Shown here in pieces: positions 11,420 through 21,405 of a stretch of DNA of 51,039 nt. Every line of letters begins with the position of its first letter. The stretch's first letter is position 1. Position numbers and translations under genes: made by a program. The stretch is from an uncultured Clostridium sp. (GTDB taxonomy: Bacteria; Bacillota; Clostridia; Clostridiales; Clostridiaceae), in NCBI GenBank assembly GCA_900540255.1, contig UQFE01000018.1, positions 1 to 51,039 of the forward strand, written 5' to 3'. The notes beneath the pieces are model-generated. The model saw nothing but the letters and a program-made list of their open reading frames with translations. It made no database searches and had not been told where the DNA came from.

Positions 11420-11461
11420 AATAAATAGAGCTAGATTCTAAAAAACCTAGCTCTATTTATT
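11420..11461 (-). terminator. Terminator of the lrp-aminotransferase operon
   Basis: Fifteen-bp perfect arms AATAAATAGAGCTAG and CTAGCTCTATTTATT with a 12-nt loop. The first-transcribed arm overlaps the aminotransferase stop codon. The following tract is T-rich but not a clean run. Confidence 0.7.
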
Positions 11462-12626
11462 ACCTTACTTCATTTAAGAATTTTTCAATTCTTTTTAAAG
11501 CTTCTATTATATTTTCCATAGAAGATGCATAACATGCTCTAATAAATCCCTCTCCACATTCACCAAATGCATTTCCTGGAACAGCTAATACCTTTTCCTT
11601 TAATAATAGCTTTTCACAAAACTCATCTGATGTCATTCCTGTAGATTTAATACATGGGAATACATAAAATGCACCAAGTGGTTCAAAACAATCTAATCCA
11701 AGTTTTCTAAATCCATTAACAAGAACTCTTCTTCTTCTATTGTATTCCTTAACCATCTTAGTAACACTTTCATCACCATTCTTTAATGCTTCAATTGCTG
11801 CAAATTGTGCTGTTGTTGGAGAACACATTATTGCATATTGATGAATTTTTTTCATTGCATCTAAAAGAATAGAATTTCCACATACATATCCTAATCTCCA
11901 TCCTGTCATTGCATAAGACTTTGAAAATCCATTTATAACAAGTGTTTTTTCTTTTATTTCTGGAAAACTTGCAATAGATACATGTGGCTTATCATAAGAT
12001 AACTCTGCATAAATTTCATCAGAAATTATTATTACATCCTTATCCTTTAATACATGAACTATTGGAGCTAATTCTTCTTTTGTCATTATTGCTCCTGTTG
12101 GATTATTAGGAAATGGAATTATAACAACCTTAGTTTTTTCTGTAATTGCATCTTCTAATTCTTTTGCTGTTAATTTAAAGTCATTTTCAGCCTTAAGATT
12201 TATAACCTTAGATGTTGCTCCAGTAAATGCAGTACATCCCTTGTATGCAACAAAACTTGGCTCTGGAATAATTACTTCATCTCCTTGTCCAACTAGTGCC
12301 CTTAATGCAATATCTATGCCTTCACTACCACCAACAGTTACTAATATTTCATCCTTCGGATTATACTTTAAATCAAATTTTCTATATAAATACTTTGAAA
12401 TTTCCTCTCTAAGCTCTATAAATCCAGCATTAGACGAATAATGTGTATCTCCTTGTTCTAGTGAATATATTCCTGCTTCTCTTACATTCCATGGAGTAAC
12501 AAAATCTGGCTCCCCTACTCCTAATGATATTACATCATCCATTTCATTAACTATATCGAAGTACTTTCTTATTCCTGATGGAGGCATTTCCCTTACTTCT
12601 TTTCTTATCATATTTTCTAGTATCAT
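11460..12626 (-). CDS. PLP-dependent class I aminotransferase (PatA/AspB-like)
   Basis: A 388-residue fold-type I aminotransferase. PLP contacts are visible: N175 in PFPNNPTGA, D203 in ISDEIY, the Schiff-base K236 in NGFSKSYAMTGWRLGY, and a C-terminal Arg in EGFIRACYA. Members act on aspartate, aromatic or branched-chain amino acids; the substrate cannot be read from these motifs. The start overlaps the lrp stop by 4 bp (ATGA), so the two are translationally coupled. The operon is preceded by a T-box leader, which indicates that expression follows charging of one particular tRNA. Confidence 0.88.
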   Translation of the reverse strand: MILENMIRKEVREMPPSGIRKYFDIVNEMDDVISLGVGEPDFVTPWNVREAGIYSLEQGDTHYSSNAGFIELREEISKYLYRKFDLKYNPKDEILVTVGGSEGIDIALRALVGQGDEVIIPEPSFVAYKGCTAFTGATSKVINLKAENDFKLTAKELEDAITEKTKVVIIPFPNNPTGAIMTKEELAPIVHVLKDKDVIIISDEIYAELSYDKPHVSIASFPEIKEKTLVINGFSKSYAMTGWRLGYVCGNSILLDAMKKIHQYAIMCSPTTAQFAAIEALKNGDESVTKMVKEYNRRRRVLVNGFRKLGLDCFEPLGAFYVFPCIKSTGMTSDEFCEKLLLKEKVLAVPGNAFGECGEGFIRACYASSMENIIEALKRIEKFLNEVR

Positions 12627-13105
12627 ATAAATATTACCTCTCTATTAGAAACTTTCTTTTCTTTAAATACAGTTCCATGTTCCTTATATTTCTTTAATAC
12701 AAAATGAGTTGCTGTTCCTATTACATTGTCTTGTACTGCTAATTTTTCTGATACAAACATTGCAACTTCCCTCATAGTTTTTCCTTCTACTATAACTGTT
12801 AAATCAAATCCACCTGAAGACATTAAATAACATGCCTTTACTTGATCAAATTTATATATTCTCTCAGCTACTTTATCAAATCCTTCTCCTCTTTGTGGTG
12901 TTATTTTTACTTCAATAAGAGCAGTAACAGTTTCTTTTCCAGTATTTTCCCAATTGATTAATGTTGTATAACCTGCAATTATATTTTTTTCTTCATAATC
13001 TCTAATTGCTTCTCTAACTTCTTCTACTGTTTTACCAGCCATAACAGCTATTTGCTCGTCTGTATACCTGCTATTTCCCTCTAAAATTTCTAAAATTTCT
13101 TCCAT
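12623..13105 (-). CDS. Lrp/AsnC-family regulator
   Basis: A 160-residue feast/famine regulator. It has an N-terminal HTH (YTDEQIAVMAGKTVEEVREAI) and a C-terminal RAM/AsnC ligand domain (about 65-140; GGFDLTVIVEGKTMREVAMFV). It is the first gene of the operon with the aminotransferase and likely senses an amino acid linked to that enzyme. A T-box leader and a repeat element lie between its promoter and its start codon, giving an untranslated leader of nearly 600 nt. Confidence 0.88.
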   Translation of the reverse strand: MEEILEILEGNSRYTDEQIAVMAGKTVEEVREAIRDYEEKNIIAGYTTLINWENTGKETVTALIEVKITPQRGEGFDKVAERIYKFDQVKACYLMSSGGFDLTVIVEGKTMREVAMFVSEKLAVQDNVIGTATHFVLKKYKEHGTVFKEKKVSNREVIFI

Positions 13106-13125
13106 AAATAAACCTCCCTATATAT

Positions 13126-13369
13126 AGTGACAAGTGGCAAGTGACAAATTATAAGTTATAAGTGGCAAGTTAAGGATACAACTCTATTTAAATATTAATT
13201 AAAATATACTTTTCTAAATTTAATTTTACTGAATTATATATTAACTACTCACTAAAAACTATAAATTAGTTAATAATTTATGGTTAGTAATTTAGTGTTT
13301 AGAAAAAATTTCAGGTTAGACTTAATTTTAAAAATTCCACCCTCAACTACTAACTACAAACTACTAACT
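13126..13369. repeat. Heptad-repeat inverted element 1
   Basis: The left arm (13126-13178) reads as consecutive 7-mers on the plus strand: AGTGACA, AGTGGCA, AGTGACA, AATTATA, AGTTATA, AGTGGCA, then AGTTAAGGATA. The right arm (13336-13369) reads on the minus strand as AGTTAGT, AGTTTGT, AGTTAGT, then AGTTGAGGGTGG. A smaller inverted pair of similar words lies inside (about 13226-13302). It sits in the lrp untranslated leader, touching the end of the T-box terminator. A second element with the same design is at 49756-49891. Confidence 0.7.
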
Positions 13370-13640
13370 AAAAAAGCTTCTCCCTCTATAAAAAAGGGAC
13401 GAAGCTTTAAATTTCCGCGGTACCACCCTCATAAGTAAATTTCTTTACTCACTCAGTAAAAATATAAACATAAAACTATTTATATTTTATTCCTTATAAC
13501 GTTAGGATATACGACTTTGCTTATATTAAGAAAAATCTTAGTTCTCAGCAAGTGATTCAAAGGCTGCTTCTTTTAAGTATTATTACTAAGTTCCATCTAC
13601 CCTTAGCTCTCTGAAAATAATAACTAAAAATACTATTCCT
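13370..13640 (-). promoter_or_regulatory. T-box riboswitch leader of the lrp-aminotransferase operon
   Basis: The minus strand carries the T-box motif GAGGGTGGTACCGCGG (13415-13430). It is followed by an intrinsic terminator (13370-13408) with arms AAAGCTTC-TCCCT and AGGGA-GAAGCTT and a run of six T. Upstream lies a Stem I region with AGAGAG and the GGGTAGATGG-type apical element. T-box RNAs bind uncharged tRNA and then form an antiterminator in place of the terminator. The specifier codon is uncertain. The stretch CCTTTGAATCACTTGCTGAG offers AUC (Ile), followed by a purine, as the best candidate. I would not assign the amino acid firmly. Confidence 0.92.
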
Positions 13641-13708
13641 TATCATTATCTTTTTTTATTATTTAATTTATCTTTTTATTATATATTATTTAAATATATT
13701 TTAAATTA

Positions 13709-13737
13709 ATTATAGCATTTACTTCAATAACTAGCAA
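13709..13737 (-). promoter_or_regulatory. Promoter of the T-box leader
   Basis: On the minus strand TTGCTA and TATAAT are spaced by exactly 17 bp, starting the leader about 60 nt before Stem I. Confidence 0.6.
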
Positions 13738-13756
13738 TAACATACTTTGTTTTAGA

Positions 13757-15364
13757 TTATGATTCTTTATAATAATTTACTCCTTGATATTCTAAACTTT
13801 TTTCTTGTTTTTCTAATCTCACCTTATACTCTTCCCAACTTCTATCTTCTTTATCCGTCCATCCAATTTCAGCATATCCAAGCAATCTAGGGTAAATCAT
13901 ATAATCCATTTGTTCTTGTGTTGATATTGTTTCAGTCCATAATGGTGCTTCTAATCCTAAAGCTAAGTTTTTAGGTGCATAATCCGTTATATCCCATTTA
14001 TATGCATCTTCAATTGGAATATATCCTGCCCAATCAAGTCCATATGGTGTTAAATCATTGTATTTCATATCTAAATAAGTTTTACCTGCAATTGATACAA
14101 TTATTTTCATATTTTTTTTCCTTGCTTCATTATTAGAATCTTTCCAATTTTGTAATACTACACTTGAATTAATTTCTGGTGATGTATCAATTGGATCCCA
14201 TCCTATTGGTATTTTCCCATATTTTTTAGCTATTTTAGCAACCCTTCCTACAAAATAATCATAATCCTCCTTATTAGTACTAAGTGCTTCATCACCACCT
14301 ATTTGAATATATTTAGATGGAGACATTTGTACAACTTCCTTTATAACATCTTCAATAAATTCATAAGTTTTTTCATTATCAGTCATTAATGAACTAAATC
14401 CTACTTGTGTTCCTGTATATAGTGCCTTTTTCTTTCCATTTGGATTTAAAAATCCATATGATGCCAATGCTGCATTTGTATGACCTGGCATATCAAATTC
14501 AGGAACTATTTCAACATATCTTTGCATTGCATAACTTACTATATCCTTAAATTGTTCTTGTGTATAATAACCTCCTGGTCCTCCTCCAACTTCTGTACTG
14601 CCCCCTATAAGAGTTAATTCTGGATACTTTTTAATTTCTAATCTCCAACCTTGATCATCACTTAAATGTAAATGAACTCTATTTATTTTATATTCTGCAG
14701 CTAAGTCTATTTGCCTTTTAATTTCATCAACATTAAAAAAATGTCTTGCTACATCAATCATTAATCCTCTATAACTATAAGCTGGTTTATCATTTATTAT
14801 TGATGCTGGAACTGACCATTCAATATTATTAACTACATTATCACTATATATTTCTTTAGGAAACATCTGTCTTAATGTTTGAATTGCCCTTGATATTCCT
14901 TCTGGTTTATATGCAGTTATTTTAATTATTTTAGGAGTTGTTAATAATGTATATCCTTCAATTCCTTGTTTAGGATTTGCATTAATTGTAGTTAATAAAA
15001 TACTTCCTTCTTTAGGCTTATCTCCCTTCAATATATTAAAATCAAATCCAGTTGATGCGCTTAACTTTTCTTTTAAAAATTCTGCTATCCATCTTATTTG
15101 TTCTGTTTCCTCGTCAGTAATTCCTTTTATATAAATTGAACTATCTTTATTTAAAACAAACTTTCCTTTATTTATTTCAATACTTGTTGGCTTTGGAACA
15201 ATACTAACTTTATCATTATTTCCTTCTGATATAAATGTTTCTGCTGCTAAATATTTTTTGTTATATAAATTTTCTTCTATTTTTACTATGCTAAAAGTAG
15301 AAACTGTTATGACTACTATAAGAAATATTGCAATATAAAAATTTGGTACTTTATTTCTTTTCAT
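13757..15364 (-). CDS. GH20 beta-N-acetylhexosaminidase, membrane-anchored or secreted
   Basis: A 535-residue family 20 hexosaminidase. Residues 9-27 form one hydrophobic segment after a basic N-terminus (MKRNK), acting as signal peptide or anchor. The small GH20b domain spans about 55-190, and the GH20 barrel runs from about 195 onward (YRGLMIDVARHF, HLHLSDDQGWRLE). The catalytic D358-E359 pair is in QIGGDEAL. It removes terminal GlcNAc or GalNAc from chitin, mucin or peptidoglycan fragments outside the membrane, using the substrate-assisted mechanism of the family. No lipobox is seen. It is bounded by a terminator upstream and appears to be a single-gene unit. Confidence 0.9.
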   Translation of the reverse strand: MKRNKVPNFYIAIFLIVVITVSTFSIVKIEENLYNKKYLAAETFISEGNNDKVSIVPKPTSIEINKGKFVLNKDSSIYIKGITDEETEQIRWIAEFLKEKLSASTGFDFNILKGDKPKEGSILLTTINANPKQGIEGYTLLTTPKIIKITAYKPEGISRAIQTLRQMFPKEIYSDNVVNNIEWSVPASIINDKPAYSYRGLMIDVARHFFNVDEIKRQIDLAAEYKINRVHLHLSDDQGWRLEIKKYPELTLIGGSTEVGGGPGGYYTQEQFKDIVSYAMQRYVEIVPEFDMPGHTNAALASYGFLNPNGKKKALYTGTQVGFSSLMTDNEKTYEFIEDVIKEVVQMSPSKYIQIGGDEALSTNKEDYDYFVGRVAKIAKKYGKIPIGWDPIDTSPEINSSVVLQNWKDSNNEARKKNMKIIVSIAGKTYLDMKYNDLTPYGLDWAGYIPIEDAYKWDITDYAPKNLALGLEAPLWTETISTQEQMDYMIYPRLLGYAEIGWTDKEDRSWEEYKVRLEKQEKSLEYQGVNYYKES

Positions 15365-15463
15365 CCCTTGTTCACATCCCTAAAATTATAATTTTATTTA
15401 ACTTTATTGGATTTTATAAATTTTATTATTTACCATTTTTTTATTATTAATTCCTATACAACA

Positions 15464-15501
15464 TAAAAAATACTGCTAACATTTAAACATTAGCAGTATT
15501 T
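15464..15501 (-). terminator. Intrinsic terminator upstream of the GH20 gene
   Basis: Arms AAATACTGCTAA and TTAGCAGTATTT with a 10-nt loop, followed on the minus strand by a six-T run. It ends a transcript from the right, where only a short coding remnant is visible. Confidence 0.8.
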
Positions 15502-15548
15502 ATTTTATAAAAGGTTTTAGCAAATTCTAAATTATTATATTCATTTCT

Positions 15549-15694
15549 TTATATATATTGAATAGAACCATTATCTGCTACTATTTTATCTGTTTTATGG
15601 TTAAATGTAACTTTTGGTTTACCAGAACTTATAGGAACTATCTGTATAATTACTACTGTTATAACTTTATCTATTTCAAATGAAAAATAACTTA
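15549..15694 (-). pseudogene. Short C-terminal coding remnant, family unknown
   Basis: About 45 codons ending in GKPKVTFNHKTDKIVADNG and a stop, with no start codon or ribosome site; a terminator follows 48 bp later. It looks like the tail of a lost gene, but it is short and I do not recognise it. The rest of the 397-bp gap holds the two terminators and AT-rich sequence. Confidence 0.25.
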
Positions 15695-15738
15695 AATAAA
15701 ATTTTAGGAATAATTGAATATATGAATTATTCCTAAAA
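15694..15738 (-). terminator. Terminator of the CmpB-like gene
   Basis: Perfect 14-bp arms TTTTAGGAATAATT and AATTATTCCTAAAA with a 9-nt loop, and TTTTATTT following on the minus strand. Confidence 0.8.
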
Positions 15739-15761
15739 TATATTTAAATCTTTATTTCTAC

Positions 15762-16766
15762 TTATTTATCATTTAAATCCTTATCTAATTCTTTAATTTC
15801 ATTCATTGCTTCTTCATATTTATCAGTTTTAGCATTTGGGTTTCTACGCAATATATTTATAGAATTTATATACACCTTATTTTCAGTATTTTTAATTCTG
15901 CCTTCATGCTTTTTTAATTTATTAATATATTCTTTAAATTCTCTTCTTAAACTTTCATTTTCTTCTACACTTTTATATGATAAATTTTCAAGCTTATCAA
16001 TATATGCACCTAACTTATCTGATAACTGTCTTATTCTGCTCTCTGTTATAGATAAATTTTTTCTTAATACTGCCTCTAAATGCTGAGCTTTGCTTTGTTT
16101 CTTAATATTCTTATTTCCTTGAGTTACATCAAGCTTATTAATTAACCTTTCTTGTAATCCCTTTACATCATTATTAATAAAAGCTTCTGCAACTTCAATT
16201 CTCTTTTTAATTACTTTTATTGTTTCATTTCTTTCTGTGATTCTAATTAATATATTTTTTAAATTAATAGCTGCATTAAATGATTGAACTCCATCAATTG
16301 TAATAAAAATAGTCATTAAATACGCTATTCCTTCAGATATTTCATTTGGTATCATTATAATTAAATTAGCTACCTTTGGATTTACTACTTCTACAAGAAT
16401 AACAGAAAATACTCCCCATGCTAATGAAGATAATAAACATATATGTCCATTAATATTAAATGGTTTATTGCTATAATCCCAATATCTTACATGAAATATA
16501 CTTTCCATTAATTCTCCAGTAATATATTCTAATACAGTTGCAGCAATCGTTCCTATAATAAATACTAAAAATATGTTTTCCTTAACTGTTATTGTTGATA
16601 TTAATACTACTATTGCACCAGAACCATAAATAGGTAATAATGGTCCTTTTAAAAATCCTCTATTAATCCACTTATGTTTTAATGCAGAAACATAGCATGA
16701 TTCCCAAACCCATCCTGCAAAACAATATAAATAAAACAATAAAAGCCATTGATGTATTGTATACAT
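15762..16766 (-). CDS. CmpB-type putative ABC-transporter (type IV) membrane protein
   Basis: A 334-residue protein. The N-terminal half (residues 1-170) carries four or five membrane segments and the family motifs GWVWESCYV, RGFLKGPLLPIYG and EYITGELMESIFHVRYWDYS of the CmpB/DUF6541-like family. The C-terminal half (about 170-334) is charged and helical, probably coiled coil in the cytoplasm. The family is annotated as ABC-transporter-related, but its substrate is not established. It stands alone between terminators. The function is unknown beyond a membrane location. Confidence 0.7.
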   Translation of the reverse strand: MYTIHQWLLLFYLYCFAGWVWESCYVSALKHKWINRGFLKGPLLPIYGSGAIVVLISTITVKENIFLVFIIGTIAATVLEYITGELMESIFHVRYWDYSNKPFNINGHICLLSSLAWGVFSVILVEVVNPKVANLIIMIPNEISEGIAYLMTIFITIDGVQSFNAAINLKNILIRITERNETIKVIKKRIEVAEAFINNDVKGLQERLINKLDVTQGNKNIKKQSKAQHLEAVLRKNLSITESRIRQLSDKLGAYIDKLENLSYKSVEENESLRREFKEYINKLKKHEGRIKNTENKVYINSINILRRNPNAKTDKYEEAMNEIKELDKDLNDK

Positions 16767-16841
16767 AAGTTACCCTCCTTTAAATTATTCCTAATTATAT
16801 ATTACCATTTTTTTCTATATAGTTCTTTGAATTTATTTTTA

Positions 16842-16889
16842 ATAAAAATACCTGAATAATAAATTTAATATTTAAACTTATCATTCAGG
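16842..16889 (-). terminator. Terminator of the GH13 gene
   Basis: Sixteen-bp arms (16874-16889 and 16851-16866, two G-U pairs) with CCTGAAT at the base and a 7-nt loop, followed by TATTTTTATT on the minus strand. Confidence 0.85.
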
Positions 16890-16956
16890 CACTCATTAAT
16901 TAATATAATTTTAAGTATATAAAATTGATTTATCTTTATAAAGGATTAAGTAAAAT

Positions 16957-18651
<1,695 letters not shown>

Positions 18652-18765
18652 TTATACATAATAATTTTATTAATTTACTTGCAAAATATAGGCTTTTTTT
18701 AACACAATAATGCTATTTTTTATTTTATTTTTTTAAATAATGTTAATGCCCCTTAATAATATCCA

Positions 18766-19635
18766 TTATATAGCTTTTACCAATAATAATAATGTTCCAA
18801 CTACAATTAGAATTAAACCTAGCAATGATTTTTTTGATAACTTTTCCTTTAAAAATATATAAGCAAATAATACAGTTACTAAAATACTAAGCTTATCTAT
18901 AGGAACTACTATAGAAGCTAGTCCATCTTGTAAAGCCTTATAATAACAAAGCCATGATGCTCCAGTTGCTACTCCTGATAAAATTAAAAATATTAAACTG
19001 CTTTTATCTATCTTCTTAATATCTCTTTGCTTTTTAGTAGCAAAAACTATAATCCAGGCCATTACAAGTACAACTATTGTTCTAATTGCTGTTCCTAAGT
19101 TTGATTCAACATTTTCTATACCAACTTTACCTAATATAGATGTCAATGAGGCAAATAAAGCTGATAATAAAGCATATATTAACCATGCTTTTCTCTTAAC
19201 TATCTTTTCTGCCTTTTCTTTTTTTTGAATCATTAAATATGTTCCAATAGCTATACCTATCATTCCAATTACCATGTTTATAGTTATCTTTTCATTTAAG
19301 AAAATAAAAGCTAAAATCATAGTTAATATTGTACTACTTTTATCAATAGGTACTACCTTATTTACATCACCTAATTGCAATGCTTTAAAATAACATAACC
19401 AAGATCCTCCTGTTGATAAACCAGATAAAATTAAGAATAAAAAAGTTTTTCCATCAATATTTACTATTGTACTTTGTGAACCAATTATAAACACCATTAT
19501 CCACGAAAAAATTAATACTATAATAGTTCTTATAGCTGTTGCTACATGAGAATCTACATCTTTAACACCTATCTTAGCTAAAATTGATGTAACTCCTGCA
19601 AAAAATGCAGAAACAAATGCAAATAATACCCACAT
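18766..19635 (-). CDS. EamA/DMT-family transporter
   Basis: A 289-residue, ten-helix membrane protein made of two EamA repeats: residues 1-135 (IGVKDVDSHVATAIRTIIVL, SGLSTGGSWLCYFKALQLGD) and 150-289 (VGIENVESNLGTAIRTIVVL, SGVATGASWLCYYKALQDG). The repeats are unusually similar, showing internal duplication. Members export or import small metabolites; the substrate is unknown. It is transcribed alone. Confidence 0.85.
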   Translation of the reverse strand: MWVLFAFVSAFFAGVTSILAKIGVKDVDSHVATAIRTIIVLIFSWIMVFIIGSQSTIVNIDGKTFLFLILSGLSTGGSWLCYFKALQLGDVNKVVPIDKSSTILTMILAFIFLNEKITINMVIGMIGIAIGTYLMIQKKEKAEKIVKRKAWLIYALLSALFASLTSILGKVGIENVESNLGTAIRTIVVLVMAWIIVFATKKQRDIKKIDKSSLIFLILSGVATGASWLCYYKALQDGLASIVVPIDKLSILVTVLFAYIFLKEKLSKKSLLGLILIVVGTLLLLVKAI

Positions 19636-19703
19636 ATTTAAAAATTCCTCCCTAAAATAATTGTATATAAAATTATTATATCATGTAAATTAAACCTTAA
19701 ATT

Positions 19704-19736
19704 AAAAAATGAGGCAAATAAATTGCCTCATTTTTT
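19704..19736 (-). terminator. Bidirectional terminator hairpin
   Basis: Perfect 14-bp arms AAAAAATGAGGCAA and TTGCCTCATTTTTT with a 5-nt loop. It lies five bases after the stop of the broken small gene to its right, and so belongs to that unit. Confidence 0.85.
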
Positions 19737-19740
19737 ATAA

Positions 19741-19969
19741 TTAAACTTTAATGCTATTATCTTTTAATATTTTTAAAATTTCTTTTTTATTATTTATAAC
19801 TCTTGGAATCTTAATTTGACTCTTTGAAACGCCTTTTGATATTAAATATTTATTTATATAATTAAATGTATTTTTACTTACAATGCTAATACTTACACAA
19901 GATAATCTATTATTTTTTCTAAATCTTTTATAAATTTAAAGTATATTTATTAAATTTCCTTTCCAACAT
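19741..19969 (-). pseudogene. Frameshifted small gene of unknown function
   Basis: A ribosome site (AGGAGGG) precedes TTG or ATG at 19964-19969, which opens LERKFNKYTLNL before a stop. A second frame, without its own start, then runs to 19741. It encodes about 60 residues including NTFNYINKYLISKGVSKSQI and ending LKILKDNSIKV. An indel near 19935 would join them into a product of about 75 residues. A strong terminator follows directly. I do not recognise the family. The remainder of the 458-bp gap is AT-rich with a TATAAT-like box near 20018. Confidence 0.4.
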
Positions 19970-20093
19970 CCCTCCTGTTGAAATCATAGCTTTATACATT
20001 ATTTTACTTATTATACTCAAAAAAATAATACACTTCCTATATATTTTTGTCGTAAATAATATATGAAAGTGTCCTCACTGTTGATTATTTATT

Positions 20094-21263
20094 TTATTTC
20101 TTATGCTGAACTTTTTCTCCTATTGATGTTAATATACTTGCTAATACTATTGAAATAAAAGATGCAATTAAAACCGAAATTTTTGCCACACTTAGTTCAA
20201 CTTCTGCTCCAAAAAAGGCTATTTCTGCAACGAATAATGACATTGTAAATCCAATTCCTGCAAGAATAGATACCTCTAATACATCATACCAAGATGCATT
20301 TTCTGGTTTTTGAGTTATTCCTACTAATACTCCTAAATATCCAAAAAGCATTATTCCCAATGGTTTTCCTATAACTAAGCCTAATATTATTCCTAACATT
20401 AATGGATAATCATTTGCTAAATTTAGATTTCCACTTAAACTTATTCCTGTATTGATAAATGCAAATAATGGTAATATTATAAAATTTGAAAATAACTCTA
20501 ATTTATGTTGAATCTTATAACTTAAATCTTTATCTCTATTTTTATCATCTAATACTGGTATGCTAAAAGCTAATAATACCCCACTTAATGTAGAATGTAT
20601 TCCACTATAAAATACTGCTATCCATAAAGCTAATCCCAATATTATATATGGATATAATTTATTCTTTTTATTAAAAAACTTAATAGAAAATAAAATTATC
20701 GTTAAAACTATAGAAATAATTATTCCTGTAATTCTAATATTTGATGAATAAAATACACCTATTATAATTATTGATAGTAAATCATCTACTACTGCTAACG
20801 TAAGTAAAAATAATTTTAATGAAGAATTCATTCTACTTTCAAGAATTGAAAAAATTCCTATTGCAAAAGCTATGTCAGTAGATAATGGTACTCCTGCACC
20901 TATTTCAAAACCACTATTATAATTAAATAATGTAAATATTAACGCTGGAGCAACCATTCCTCCTATAGCAGCTAATACTGGAAATGACGCTTGTTTTATA
21001 CTTGATAACTTTCCATATACAAGCTCACGTTTAATTTCACATCCTACAAATAAGAAAAAAATAGCCATTAAAAAATCATTTACAAATAAATGTAAATTAA
21101 ATTCTTCTCCTATTTTTAACTCAAATAAGATATAATTATAAAACTTTTCTAATTCTGTATTTGCTAATATTAGAGCTAATATCGTAGCTCCTAATAACAG
21201 CATTCCTGGAAATGCTTCTGAACTTACTATACTACCTTTACTATTACTTTTATTATTTGTCAT
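20094..21263 (-). CDS. nhaA: Na+/H+ antiporter NhaA
   Basis: A 389-residue antiporter with about 11-12 membrane helices. The ion-binding aspartates lie in LAVVDDLLS (D160, D161), and D130 lies in PLSTDIAFAIG; both match the E. coli NhaA motifs. It exchanges cytoplasmic sodium for protons and supports pH and salt balance. The start is the ATG six bases after AGGAGG. It is a single-gene unit downstream of the fru operon terminator. NhaA is less common in clostridia than NhaC or NhaD, but nothing in base composition marks it as foreign. Confidence 0.92.
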   Translation of the reverse strand: MTNNKSNSKGSIVSSEAFPGMLLLGATILALILANTELEKFYNYILFELKIGEEFNLHLFVNDFLMAIFFLFVGCEIKRELVYGKLSSIKQASFPVLAAIGGMVAPALIFTLFNYNSGFEIGAGVPLSTDIAFAIGIFSILESRMNSSLKLFLLTLAVVDDLLSIIIIGVFYSSNIRITGIIISIVLTIILFSIKFFNKKNKLYPYIILGLALWIAVFYSGIHSTLSGVLLAFSIPVLDDKNRDKDLSYKIQHKLELFSNFIILPLFAFINTGISLSGNLNLANDYPLMLGIILGLVIGKPLGIMLFGYLGVLVGITQKPENASWYDVLEVSILAGIGFTMSLFVAEIAFFGAEVELSVAKISVLIASFISIVLASILTSIGEKVQHKK

Positions 21264-21348
21264 AACATTCCTCCTGTTATCAACCTCATCATTTGTACAG
21301 TAATAGTATTATACAAATAGCCCTATTTTATTAATTATACTTTTATAC

Positions 21349-21383
21349 AAAAAAGCAGTGGAATTACTAACCACTGCTTTTTT
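21349..21383 (-). terminator. Terminator of the fruRKA operon
   Basis: Perfect 13-bp arms AAAAAAGCAGTGG and CCACTGCTTTTTT with a 9-nt loop. The symmetry gives U runs on both strands. Confidence 0.9.
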
Positions 21384-21405
21384 CTATATATTCAATATAT
21401 TGTTT

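Noticed and set aside
13226..13302. A CRISPR-like or tRNA-like structure inside the heptad element.
   Set aside because: No regular repeat-spacer units and no tRNA motifs; it is a smaller inverted pair of the same heptad words.
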